NCBI GenBank assembly: GCA_036897095.1
Contig: JAYMSP010000755.1
Coordinates: forward strand, 1-42,127
Reading direction: 5' to 3'
Length of the DNA stretch: 42,127 nt
DNA from: Plantago elongata
Taxonomy: Eukaryota > Streptophyta > Magnoliopsida > Lamiales > Plantaginaceae
The position numbers and the translations under genes are program-made. Below are positions 9,732 to 21,100 of the stretch, piece by piece (the first letter of the stretch is position 1; each line of letters starts with the position of its first letter). Below the pieces are notes generated by a model. It had not been told where the DNA came from and searched no databases. It saw only the letters and a list, made by a program, of their open reading frames with translations.

Positions 9732-12700
9732 TCACTCCAATATGTGACAGTTTCTGATAAACTCATTTGAGTAATTAACGTACTTGGTCCAAAACGGCCG
9801 GAGATGCTCGAATCCAATCTCAAGCCATGGTTTTGACTGGCCGTTGTAATGAATCACTGCCGCCCTTTTAACATTTTCGATGTTGGTCTTATTTTGATAG
9901 CCCAACCCAAGCATGTGCCATGAAGGTTCAATGGGTTGGACATGACCTCTAAATGCAATCAAAGCAGGTGGAAGAGTTCCAAGTTTCCACAATGTCAGGT
10001 TTGACTTCAGATTCTGCATCAGATGAAACAAAACACAAGTGAGGAGCATGCTTTTTTTTCCTCTTCAATGAGCATACATAATTACCCTTGTAGGGTATGG
10101 GATGGGGACACAATACATGCTTAAACTAACAGTAGACATGTCGTGCTTAACTTGGGGTCAAAAGTAAAACCATATCATAAGCAGGCTCATCATAAACACA
10201 AAGCTAAACCTGAGACATCCTACCGACGTAGTCTAATGAGGAAAAGGGGCATACTCCCTCCGTCCCATCTCATTTCTTTGCCATTCTAGGAAAGTTAATA
10301 TAATTGCACATTCCAGTATAATTGGAGTGGAACCCACATGTCTACATGCAATATATTGCAATGCTAATTACTTGAAAAAGTAGTGAACCACACATGCAAT
10401 ATAAAATCCTATAATAAACTCCCCTTATTTACACTTGTCGAAATGCAAATGGGGTAGCTTATTTGCACCGTAGGGACTATATATATAGATTATTATGATA
10501 ATAAAACACCTACCTAAGAGTTCATTACAAAATGGAAGTAACAAAATATCTTTTAAGTTATTCAGTGCCATGTTCGAGTCAAACATGATCCGGAGTTAGC
10601 CCATGCTTTGAATCACCAAGCAATCTCATATATAAAATCCAACACCTTTCGCAGCAAAAGTCATACATAATTAACAACACAAAGACAGAAATGAATGGGA
10701 GCTTCAACTCACCTCCTTAAGCCAAGAGTGATAAGTGTCTCTAATGTTTGTCTTCCTCCATGCCCGCAGGTCAAAAATATTCATCCCATACGCCCATGCA
10801 CATTCATCGGGATTCAAATTCTGTGTAATGAGTGGATGGGAGAAATTGAAATAGTTCCTAAGATGCTTGGACATTACCCACTCATCCTCCCCTTTACATG
10901 TTTCAACAGCCCCATTGACTCTTCCATTAAGATTAATTTCCCAGAGTGGAGATAGATCACGTTGGACTACTACATCATCATCTAAGAAGACCACTTTGTC
11001 GAGGTTGGGAAATAGCTGCAGCAAATAGTAAACTATTATTTTCCATCTAGGAAGACGGTGCACACAGAAAACAGAATATTGGAAATGTAATAATGCAAAT
11101 CACTAACAACTGACAACTATTTAAGAGATTTTAATGCTCTATCAGGAGCATTTGAACAAATGTCTGGGACTGATCACCTCTGGTAGATATATACGAAGAT
11201 GGTTCAGCAATGAAATATACTTTGGACTTCGGGCTTGTAACTTTGAAGCAAATGTCCGTGGGCTAGTGTCACTCAAATTGGCCCCAGCAATATGATTACC
11301 ATGGTAATAATTTCGAATCCCATTGTGGTTCTCCACAGCTTCAAGAACAGGGACATTCTCTCTCGTTAACCAATCAAATTGATGTACGCCTTTCACTTCA
11401 ACCATCGCAGGAAATATGGAATTTAATGCAAACCATGAATGCATGCCTGCATAAGTTTTCTTGTCAGTAATGACATGGAAAACAATCTTTTCGGGGTGAA
11501 GAGATGACCGAACAGTTGATGTCACAACAACAGCAGCAGCAAGAATGTTATCCGTTGACAAAACAAAGTGATGGTATGAGTTGTCTGAAAGGAGTGGTAG
11601 CAACTCCGGGGACGGTAGCTGCTTGCGTGCATGAGCATTTGAGGAATATTCATCAGTCAGCCTCAACGAAAGGCAATGAATACCCTTTGGAATTGCACTG
11701 GCAGCAAAATGCTTATTCATTAACTCAGCGAACTTTGATTCCCTAATCTCTCTTTCATATTTCTCCATCTGCCGGAAAGAAAAAACCAGAGATGAGATTC
11801 CAAAGTTTAAGAACTTTCTTGACTGAAAAATAATAATATGAAACTAGGCATGTCTCACAGGCAAAACATAATCGGTCAGACAAAATGATTCAGTTATATG
11901 GTGTTCAGGGGAAAAAAAAAGGATATGTGTTTCTCTAATCTCTAGTTCAAATGTAACAAAAAGAAGGGGAAAAAAGAAGTTATTTGTCGTTACTTTTGCA
12001 CATGTCTAAATATTCTGCACAATGAATGCGACGTGAATCATGATTGAAGATTTGGAATTCGGTAGGAAATAGCATTTAAAGAAAACAAAAGAATCTGAAT
12101 CTGACCTATAGATCTTGACCAAATGTGCTTGTGTTGTGTCACGTGTGCTTATTTAGATAATTTGTTAAATAAGTTGGTTGAAAATAGTAAAAAACAACTG
12201 CATGCCTTTGATCAATACAGTTTTTCATATATATGCATCGCAATATCTTCTGCATTTATTGTTTGTCATGAAGGCGGGAAAAAAAAAAAAAAAAAAAAGC
12301 TCCAAGTGGCTTGGTGGATCAGTTTTGCGGATGAGAGGTGGATAACAAGAGCCAAACAAAGTTACAAACATAAATTTAGTGCGTGAAAATCATGTGGATC
12401 AAAGCAGCAATATTCAACGAACTATTCAAATAGAGAACCATACCATTCCTTTCAAAATAATAGCAAATTGCTTTGAGGTATATTTGTTGTTTTTCATGTC
12501 AGAAACAAGTTGACTAAATGTATCAGGTAGCTTCACACCATCAGGCAATTTCTCGGAGTTCACTTGATTCAGGATCTTAACGAAATCCTTGACCAGCCTC
12601 TGCTATTAAACGTAACAACAGCATATCAAGGTTCCGTCATTGCTTTAAAATAATTGAAACAGGAATGTGATATCAAAATAAGTAGAGTAATTTACCCCGG

Positions 12701-13917
12701 GCTCGTCATTTCTCCCTAGAAACTTTGGTCCCCACCGTCGGCCTAAACAATCTGAAAATTATGAAAAGAAAAAATAAATTTGGACACTACGAAAAGAATA
12801 AGTCCTTGTAGCTCATAACACACAGACAGAGACGTATTAAAGCGTGGATGAACATAAACAAAAAAAGATCTATCATCAAGTATGTTATCTTTTTGAATTA
12901 GTTGTTCTCAGGCACGTACTTATTAGTTTAAAAGCTCAAAATATGACTCGATATAACAGAAATAAATCAACATGAGTTTCATGAGTCAGTAATTACACGT
13001 TGCGTGCTGATTGAGCGGGAAGGGGGTACGGAAAAATAACGGTCAAGAAGACTACAAATGATCCTTTGGTCCTTTATTTAGTTATAGTTGCAAGGCAGAC
13101 CATAAACTTTGTTAACTTCTAAGTACGATATCCCATGTCCAACGTTAGATGCAAAGTACAGCTTACGTGGACCAACGGCTAAATCACCAAACCATCTATA
13201 TAGATATGTTGTCTTGACAAAAAAGTACCATGAGGCAATGACACATACTTCAGACCTTCACTACTAATAGACATCGTTACTCGCAACGTGAAAAACGAAC
13301 GGAAAAAAAAACTCTGCAAATGGGGATGGACAAGCTCTATCAGCTCAAACATAACTCAATAGCCAGCTAACTCCCAAGTAACGCTATTTCCGCAGATCGG
13401 TTCTACTAGGAAAGTGAAACTAACACCACATGAGCTGTGAACATTCCTGAGACTAGCTCAGTAAGAGAACAACAGATCACAAATCAATGCAGAGCTTCAT
13501 TAATGGATCTTCAATAAGTAACACACATCTAAGAACCTCAATTGGATCGGCAAACTTGAACAAGATCTAGAATAACAACCAGTACATAACAGCTATGAAA
13601 AAACGAGTAGCTACTCAAATGTTAACTAGTGAGTCGCAGAGCAAATGTATACCAAAGGAGGAGCACTTGTTGACACCTTCGAGGGTGACGAAAGCTGTGA
13701 AAATGAAAACAAACGGCAACAAAAATGCTAGAATGAGAATGGTGTGAAACAACGTTCGATACGAAATGTGGCGAGCTGCGAGCTTGATCTTCATCAAATC
13801 ACCACCTCCACCACCACCTCCTCCACCTCCACCTGCCCCATTGCCATTCACTCCAGTGCTGCTGCTGCTTGACGATATCGTTATACTTCTCATGCTAGGT
13901 GAGAAGTGCAGCTGCAT
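9732..13917 (-). CDS. GAUT14: Galacturonosyltransferase, GT8 family, GAUT13/GAUT14 type
   Basis: Six coding exons on the minus strand: 13917-13653, 12751-12696, 12602-12444, 11768-11178, 11015-10713, 10013-9732. Phases agree throughout and give 551 residues. The start is the ATG at 13917 (MQLHFSPSMRSITIS). A type II membrane anchor (FHTILILAFLLPFVFIFTAFV, residues about 57-77) indicates a Golgi enzyme facing the lumen. The GT8 domain contains FLDDDVVVQRD (residues 367-377; Asp369 and Asp371 form the metal- and UDP-binding DxD) and HYNGQSKPW (from His513). Close matches to Arabidopsis GAUT13/14 include VHQFDWLTRENVPVLEAVE and CAWAYGMNIFDLRAWRKTNI. The family transfers galacturonate from UDP-GalA to homogalacturonan in pectin synthesis; distinguishing GAUT13 from GAUT14 is not possible here. 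Odd features: a Gly/Ser-rich insert at residues 16-40, and a tandem TAGCAG acceptor before exon 3 that could drop one Gln. Confidence 0.95.
10252..10481. mobile_element. Degenerate Stowaway-like MITE in GAUT intron 5
   Basis: The left end reads TA followed by CTCCCTCCGTCCC, the classic Stowaway terminal sequence with its TA target. The right end (tgcaccgtagggactat) is a decayed version of the inverted copy. Length is about 230 bp with no coding capacity. It lies wholly inside intron 5 (10014-10712) of the GAUT gene. Confidence 0.55.
12279..12299. repeat. Poly(A) run of about 20 bases in GAUT intron 3
   Basis: An uninterrupted A run on the plus strand (T on the transcribed strand) within the intron between exons 3 and 4 of the GAUT gene. 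It could be a slippage-prone homopolymer or the tail of an old retroposed sequence; no element body or flanking duplication is evident. Confidence 0.8.
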
Positions 13918-14300
13918 CTTCCTCTGCCGCAAAACTCACCGTAACCAAACCTCCTAACAGCTGTGGAAAACCACAATGCAATCGTCACCATCAGATCCTG
14001 ATTTCTCCACCACCGGCGGCGACCGCCACTTCATCGGAAATCACGAACCCTAGGCTTTCAGATTGATTCTTCTCTCCGATTCCTCCAAATCTCAATGCAA
14101 AAAATCAATCTAACAAACACTGACTGGTTGATTGATTTGATAGATAGAATAGATAGATTGTTCACCGAATCGAAATCGATGAAGGAATGTAGGAGAAGGA
14201 AAATGAATTGAATGGTAGGGACATGAATTGAAATCGAATTGAGCTGTTTCTTCCCTAAATTTTGCCGCTCCGTGTAGATTAGGCTGATGATGATTCAGTT
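13918..14300 (-). promoter_or_regulatory. 5' UTR and proximal promoter of the GAUT gene
   Basis: The region upstream of the GAUT start on the minus strand is rich in CT/TC tracts typical of plant leaders. An in-frame TTG lies five codons upstream of the ATG but is not a start. No intron or clear TATA box was seen. Confidence 0.4.
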
Positions 14301-17300
14301 TCTCTCTCTAGAGATCGGAATTAGTCGGTATGGATGGGAAATGTAGAGAGAGAAAGTGTTCATACGACATCTTTTCTATTTCATTGGCTGCTACACTAAA
14401 CACTAGTCCGATCTATCATATTCGCAATTTCATTTACTTCCTTTTTCCCTTTTACTACAACTGGGATTTCTACTTCATTATTGTTTTCTATGTCAATAAA
14501 TAAATGTTCCCCTACTTATATTCTTTCACATTTAAAGTCTAATGTACAATATGGTACTACTACATTTTCTACTCATTCATTCACCTTAGTGATTATTAGT
14601 TTCGTTTCTCATATAATAAATTAGTTGATAAGTTAACTGATACGTTTTAAAATTAGATTGATGTTAAATCGATAAAATAAATTTTATAATTAAAAATAAT
14701 CAAACTTATGTTAGAACAGATTTAATAAATTAAAAGTCAATATTATAAATAATTATTTTTAATATAATAAGTGTTGATCTCGATTTAAAGTCACTATATA
14801 TAATAATATAGTTAATAAGTTAATGTTAATTGTTAGTTTATTAGTAGTATTTGATAGTCGACTTCAAATGATTATTTAACGCAAATTCTACTACTTTGTT
14901 AAATTCGGTTACATGATTTTAGATAATTTATCAAGTTAACTACGCCTTATATGTTTTCCTAAATCATATTTTTTATTTATAAAAATTTATGAAAGTTGTA
15001 ATTTTTTGGAAAGTCCTAAAATATTGTATATTAATTGTGCGGTGTTGTATGTAAATCGTGATTTTTGTATATTTGTAAATTGTGTATTATTGTATGTTAA
15101 TTGTGCGGCTAAATTGTTTCGTTTGGGACTCTCAGGACTTTCCGAAATCTCAAAAAAGTTTTTCTTTTTTTATTTAAGAGATTGTTAAATTATCTACCTT
15201 ATAAGTTATTGTAGTTCGTGAGTTGAGTTCACTATAATTTCGTGTAGCAATTGAAAAGTTTATTGGAATTCTACACTTTGAAAAAATTGGAAAAAGAAAT
15301 TATGAATGGTTTATTCATCTTTAATTTGAGAGCTCATATAAAATTTCTGTGTAACAATTAATTATCCTCTACACTGAATTATTCGGAAAGTTTACAAAAT
15401 GAACTTCTACATTATAAAAAATATTATACACTAGAATTCCTCCCAATGTTGGATTGACGTGTTTTTACTATAAGTTAATTTTTAAATATGTTAGCTTCAA
15501 GATGTTACGAGCTGAGAGCCTTAATTATGTTAGCTCGACTGAAATGGACGAATTAGTTAAAATTTACTAGATGAGCTTATATAAATTATGAAACTCGAGA
15601 AATGATTTGAATGATGGAAACCGAAAAGTTACCATACTTTTCAACCCTGCAGGTTTCAGTCTCTATTCTCTATCTTCGTGCACTGTGACCATGTATAAAT
15701 AATGGGGAATTATTAATCAATTAATTGAAAACACACCTGCACATGACTTTTTCCTCGTTTGTACCCCCTAAAGATTCACCGATGCATTATTTTTTGCTGA
15801 ATTAAGGTTGTGTTATAGTTGGCATTTGGCAATTACTTCCCTCCGGTCCGGCTCAGTACAATTTGATCTAATTTAATTTAATTTAATACAATTTATTTAA
15901 TTTAATTCATTTCGATTTAATTATGATTTATATATTATTTCAGTTATTATGGTATGACATGTGTAGTTGTGTTGTGAAAAAGTTTGTTAAATAAGAAGTA
16001 CGCCACTTAGAGGATGTTTATTATACAATTCAAATTGACAAAATTCAATTCAAACTGTCATTTGAAATTTAAATAGTCTCTACATGCCAAATAGTGTTTT
16101 TAGAGTAATTTTAAGTCCACCGATTCACATATACAAGTGAATGAGTATTTTAACATAAATTTTAATTAAGTCCATTGATACATCTTTACAATTGTATTTT
16201 GCAAATGATGTTATAGACATTTTAATCAATCGACTTACCGTATTTGATAATTTAACATGAACTGCTAGATTAAAGATTAAATGGTCTATGGTCACTAGAC
16301 TATATAATCATTTACATGAATTTTGATAATGTGCAAATAGTTTAGAGTATAATGTGTATGGGTACATAGAATATGTCTAACTAGACATTATGTAATTGAT
16401 GAATAAATAAAAATGCAACACGATATATTTATTTTAGTATATAGGGTGAATTGTATTTGCTCTCCCTTATAAATTTCGTGATAATACATTGACCCCTCTG
16501 ATTCTAACAATAACATTATAAATAAAATTTAACAAATTAATTACATAATTAACCAAAACTCAAAGTGCTATCAAACATATCCTTAAAAAAAATTGTATAA
16601 CTATTTTTCTATTTTTAAACTTACAAACAAAAATTGCAAATAAATTCTATTAAAAAATTAATAAATGTTAATATAAACGTTCATTATAAAATAACAAAAA
16701 AAAAATACAAAACATCATGATAGAAATAAATTCAGATTTACATGTTCAATGTAAATACAATATATGTATACTATATTTTGGAGCTTAATTTTTAGACTGG
16801 AAGCTTAATTTGAAGTAAATTATAAAGAAAATTATAATACGCAAAGTAAAATTTCATTTGTTAATAGTATTGAGATTATTTTTCTAAGTTTTTGATATTT
16901 CTTAATTCCTTCCCTACAAAACAAGGTTACCACTTATTTTTAGATTGATAATATGCGCCAATTACTTTTTTCAACAGACTAATATAGTGGTTAGTTTGTA
17001 CTATATTGAAAAATATTGGTAAAATGATTACTATTTTATTTTCTTTAGGTCACTATATTATTATGTATCTTTTAATATTTTTATTATTTGTAGGAAGATT
17101 ATATTTGAAAGATTATTTTAATGTATTTCATTTTTATGAATATTTTTTTTATATTTTTAGAAGTAATTAAGAAATAGAGTTTTTCTTTAATTCATTTTAG
17201 TTTTAATGTTAATACTTTAAGGTCATGTTTGGGTGGCAAGTTTGGATAACAGTAAAAGGACCAATATGTTATTGTTCAAATGATGAGGACAAAATTGTTA

Positions 17301-17880
17301 ATAGGTGGTTTATTGGGAAGAGTCGGTGTAATTTGTCCTAGTAAATATGGAGAACATTTGTAAGATGAATTAAATTTAAATTAAAGTGATTAAATAAAAC
17401 TTAAATAGGTTTTGTACTGTCTTGTTTTCAAATTTAGTGTTTCAATTGATTGAGTAATGGTTCATCTTAATTAAATATGAATAATTTAAGTAAATTATAT
17501 AATATGTGACATCAAAAGTGTAAAAAATAAAACTGCTTGTTACATTTAATTTAAAATGATCGTTTATAATTTTATTATATAAAAACTAATTATAGAATAT
17601 GTATAAAAAACTTTATAATTTTCTACTAACATAATAATTCAGAACAAAACTTATAAGTGTAAACGTAAATTTATACTCCAACTTCACTTGATTTTGGATT
17701 CATCACCCGAATCCCGAACATCTAAGTCCTAGCCTAGGCTCCTAATCCTAGCTAGCTAATATTGAAGGTGTTAATCAAATTCGTTACTAGATCTGGACAT
17801 AACTTGCTGAAGAAAAATTAAGTAAGAAATTAGTTAAACTAATGACGTAGTCACAGATGGATTAGATAGTTATATGAATA
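14300..17880. other. Long AT-rich intergenic spacer between GAUT and PHS1
   Basis: The two genes diverge from this spacer. It holds no open frame with coding character and no RNA gene that I can recognise. Noted inside: a diverged direct repeat (15024-15042 and 15090-15108) enclosed by a 10-bp inverted repeat (15008-15017 and 15134-15143); TTTAATTTAA-type low-complexity sequence near 15868-15920; a single Stowaway-like end near 15835; and a short sequence at 17650-17673 that recurs upstream of UGDH. Confidence 0.6.
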
Positions 17881-17889
17881 TCCGCCGCA

Positions 17890-17895
17890 CACGTG
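17890..17895 (+). promoter_or_regulatory. G-box (CACGTG) upstream of PHS1
   Basis: The sequence ACACGTGG lies about 280 bp before the PHS1 start codon. CACGTG with this flank is a standard binding site for bZIP and bHLH factors such as ABF/HY5/PIF types. That it acts on PHS1 is inferred from position only. Confidence 0.4.
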
Positions 17896-18172
17896 GAAAA
17901 GTACATTTTAATAGTAAGTGTTTTAGGTGTAGAGCTTAACGTACAAAGCAGTATTGCAGAAAGAATGGCACGAGAAAGTTGCGCGATCCAACGACTAAAA
18001 TAAAGTTGTTTTAACATCACTTCCCGATATCCACTAAAAGACACCACACACCCATCACTCGAGATATTATCACTATCACCCATCCATTCTTTCTCCTCTT
18101 CACTACAATTACTCACTCACATGAGTACAAACAGAGGTTAGAGATAGATTCAGAATTTCACTGACACCGAAC

Positions 18173-21100
18173 ATGGCGTCTTCTTCCACCGGACAATCGG
18201 CAATGGCGGTTTCCAATTCCAGAATTGTCGATTTTAGATTGAGGAATCGGTGCTCCAAACAGGTTTTGTTTCGTAGGATGGATGTTAAACCTTCGTTTTG
18301 TATCCGGTGTGTTTCGACTGAGCCCAAGCAGAATGTGAACGAGCCGATCACTCATGGAGATGGTATATATTGCTTATGGTTGTTTTCATCGTGTTTTTTC
18401 TGATGCTGGAAATTAAAATGTGGTGGAATTCATGCATATAATGTGTTTGTGGTTTGGTCACTGAGAGAACTAAGTGGATTTTTACATATAATTACTGATC
18501 TAATTTTGTGATCCTGAGAGATGTATTTTGAATTTTGATTTACTATATAATATGATTATATGAGTATGAGCTGTTCTGTTCAACGGAGTCTTGGTTTGGT
18601 TGTATTCGGATTAACCAGCTGCAATTCAGTACTGTTGTCTAGTTTCGATGTATAGTTGGTTGAGTGTACGAAAGTTGAATTACGGAATGGAGGTAGATCA
18701 AAGATAGGGAGATTTTTGGACTATAAGACTTTACATATTCGTTGTTTTTGTGATAATGATAGGAGCAATGAGCCAAATGAGTCCATTTGCTCCTGATTCT
18801 GCATCAATTGCCTCGAGTATCAAGTATCATGCGGAGTTCACACCGTTATTCTCTGCTCAGAAGTTCGAGGCCTCTAAGGCTTTCTTTGCCACGGCGCAAA
18901 GTGTGCGGGATGTACTAATTATCAACTGGAATGCAACTAATGATTTGCATGAGAAAATGAATGTGAAGCAGGCGTACTATTTATCCATGGAGTTTTTGCA
19001 GGTTCTTAAGTAACTTTTGTTTCTCTGTTCTTAAGCATCAATTATAGTTGGTAGGGAAGAATTTTATATGTAATTGAGGATGCATAGCGTTGACTTGATG
19101 TCTAAACATTGCACTGTTTCTGTTTTGTCTACTTTCAGGGCAGAGCATTATTGAATGCAATTGGTAATTTGGAGCTAACTGGGGAATATGCTGCAGCTCT
19201 TGGAAAGCTTGGGCACACCTTGGAAACTGTGGCTTCACAGGTCAGCTCATCCTACAGTCATCGGATTTCCCAGCTAGATTCACACATAACTGATACTTAT
19301 TCAATTTGTGCGTATCACGATCAATTTTTTTAGTGTCTGCAAACTCTGAGTGGATATTAATTCATTATGTATATAAAACTCCAATTCAACACATATAGGT
19401 AACAGTATAAATTTCACTTGTATGACATTATGTATAAATACGTGACACTTTATTATTTTTCTGATTCACCTGAAAGGAAGTGTAGTCTTCCTCCTCAAAT
19501 GTATATCTACAAGTATACATCTAATAATCTGGCAAGATAACTCAACATACCCCCTTGCCGATCGGAAAAATAAAAAGTATGGTGAAGAACATAATCCGGT
19601 TAGATTTGCTGTATTTCTTTTCCTGAACTTTCTGCCAAATCATGTAACATGTAGCTGGTTATCCAATGACAAATCGATACGTGTCTATAACCAATACTGT
19701 AATATTCATTGATGTGCCCGCATTACTGAATTTTTAATTATTGACTAGCATTTGTAAGAATTTTCCAATACTGAACTTTTAAGGTACCTCAGTGTACTCC
19801 TCCCTTTCCCCCTCTTTTTTGTTGTCCATGAAAATTTTGCCTAGTGTTAAATGTAAAAGTTTGATATCGCAGACCTATACTAATGTATGTTTCCGCATGG
19901 CCTGGTTATATTATAGTAATAATTTTTGAGTTCCTTGCATCAGCTGCCACATTAAGCATGCTTGTAATATTAATTTTCTTATCCTTCAGGAGCCAGACGC
20001 TGCTCTTGGGAATGGGGGCTTAGGTCGGCTTGCTTCATGTTTCCTGGACTCTTTGGCGACCTTGAATTATCCGGCATGGGGTTATGGTCTTCGATACAAG
20101 TATGGGTTATTTAAGCAACAAATAACTAAGGATGGCCAGGAGGAGGTTGCTGAAAATTGGCTTGAAGTATGCTCTCTCTATAACATTCTTTTATTTATCA
20201 TTTTTTTCGCACAGTTCTTTCTCTGCAAGAAATTTTGCACTTTGACTTCAAGTGTCTCTACAATTTAAATCTGCTTATAGTATCCATCTCTTAGTTGGTT
20301 TTTCTTTATCTTCTTCCTTTTCAGTTTATAACATTTGACTCTACTCTTCTATGTTCAGATTGGAAGTCCCTGGGAAATTGTTAGAAATGATATATGTTAT
20401 CCTGTGAAATTTGGTGGAAAAGTTGTGACTAGCTCAGATGGGAAGAGCCGCTGGATTGGAGGTGAAGATATAGTTGCAGTTGCCTATGATGTTCCAATTC
20501 CAGGATATAAGACAAAAACTACGATTAATCTTAGATTATGGTCCACAAAAGTTCCAACCAAACAGTTTGATCTTGGTGCTTTCAATGCTGGAGAACATGC
20601 AAAAGCATGCGAAGCCCAAGCAAATGCTGAGAAAGTAAGTTATCGGTGTAGGATATAAATTTTTGATGAGTGATGACCATCCTCTTTCTCTTATTATTAT
20701 ACTTCGTTCGTCCTGATCTCATCTTCCCAGGATACCTTTATGTATTTCCCAGTCTTATCTTCCCATTCCTAAAATGGAAAATGTATCTCCTACTTTGTTC
20801 ATTATCCCTCCTACTTTATTTATTCACTCTCATACACTTTCACTCATTCTTTTATTCATTTCCAACTTTTATATCCTAAAATTTTCTAATTATTTAAATA
20901 GTTTACTGTTAACATCCATGTCAAGCTGAACGGAAAGTTGAGACCGATGGAGGGAGTATTATGTAAAGCCAAGGGATATCTACTTCTCTGTAACACATAC
21001 ACACTAGGTGGCTCATTGAGTTTTGAGTTATAAGAAACTCTCAGGGACAGATTCAAAGCAGTTTTTTTTAGTAATTGCCTGTCAACTATCTTACACATCT

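Noticed and set aside
12279..12345. Poly(A) run followed by aagtggcttggtgg, considered as a SINE
   Set aside because: An A-box-like match is present by chance, but no B box follows at the right distance, the A run is on the wrong side for a 3' tail, and no target-site duplication is visible.
13918..13932. Upstream extension of the GAUT protein (five codons before the ATG at 13917)
   Set aside because: The extension begins with TTG rather than ATG. MQLHFSPSMRS is the conserved family start.
15835..15860. TACTTCCCTCCGGTCC, a possible Stowaway end
   Set aside because: I could not find a matching inverted end within a few hundred bases, so no element is called.
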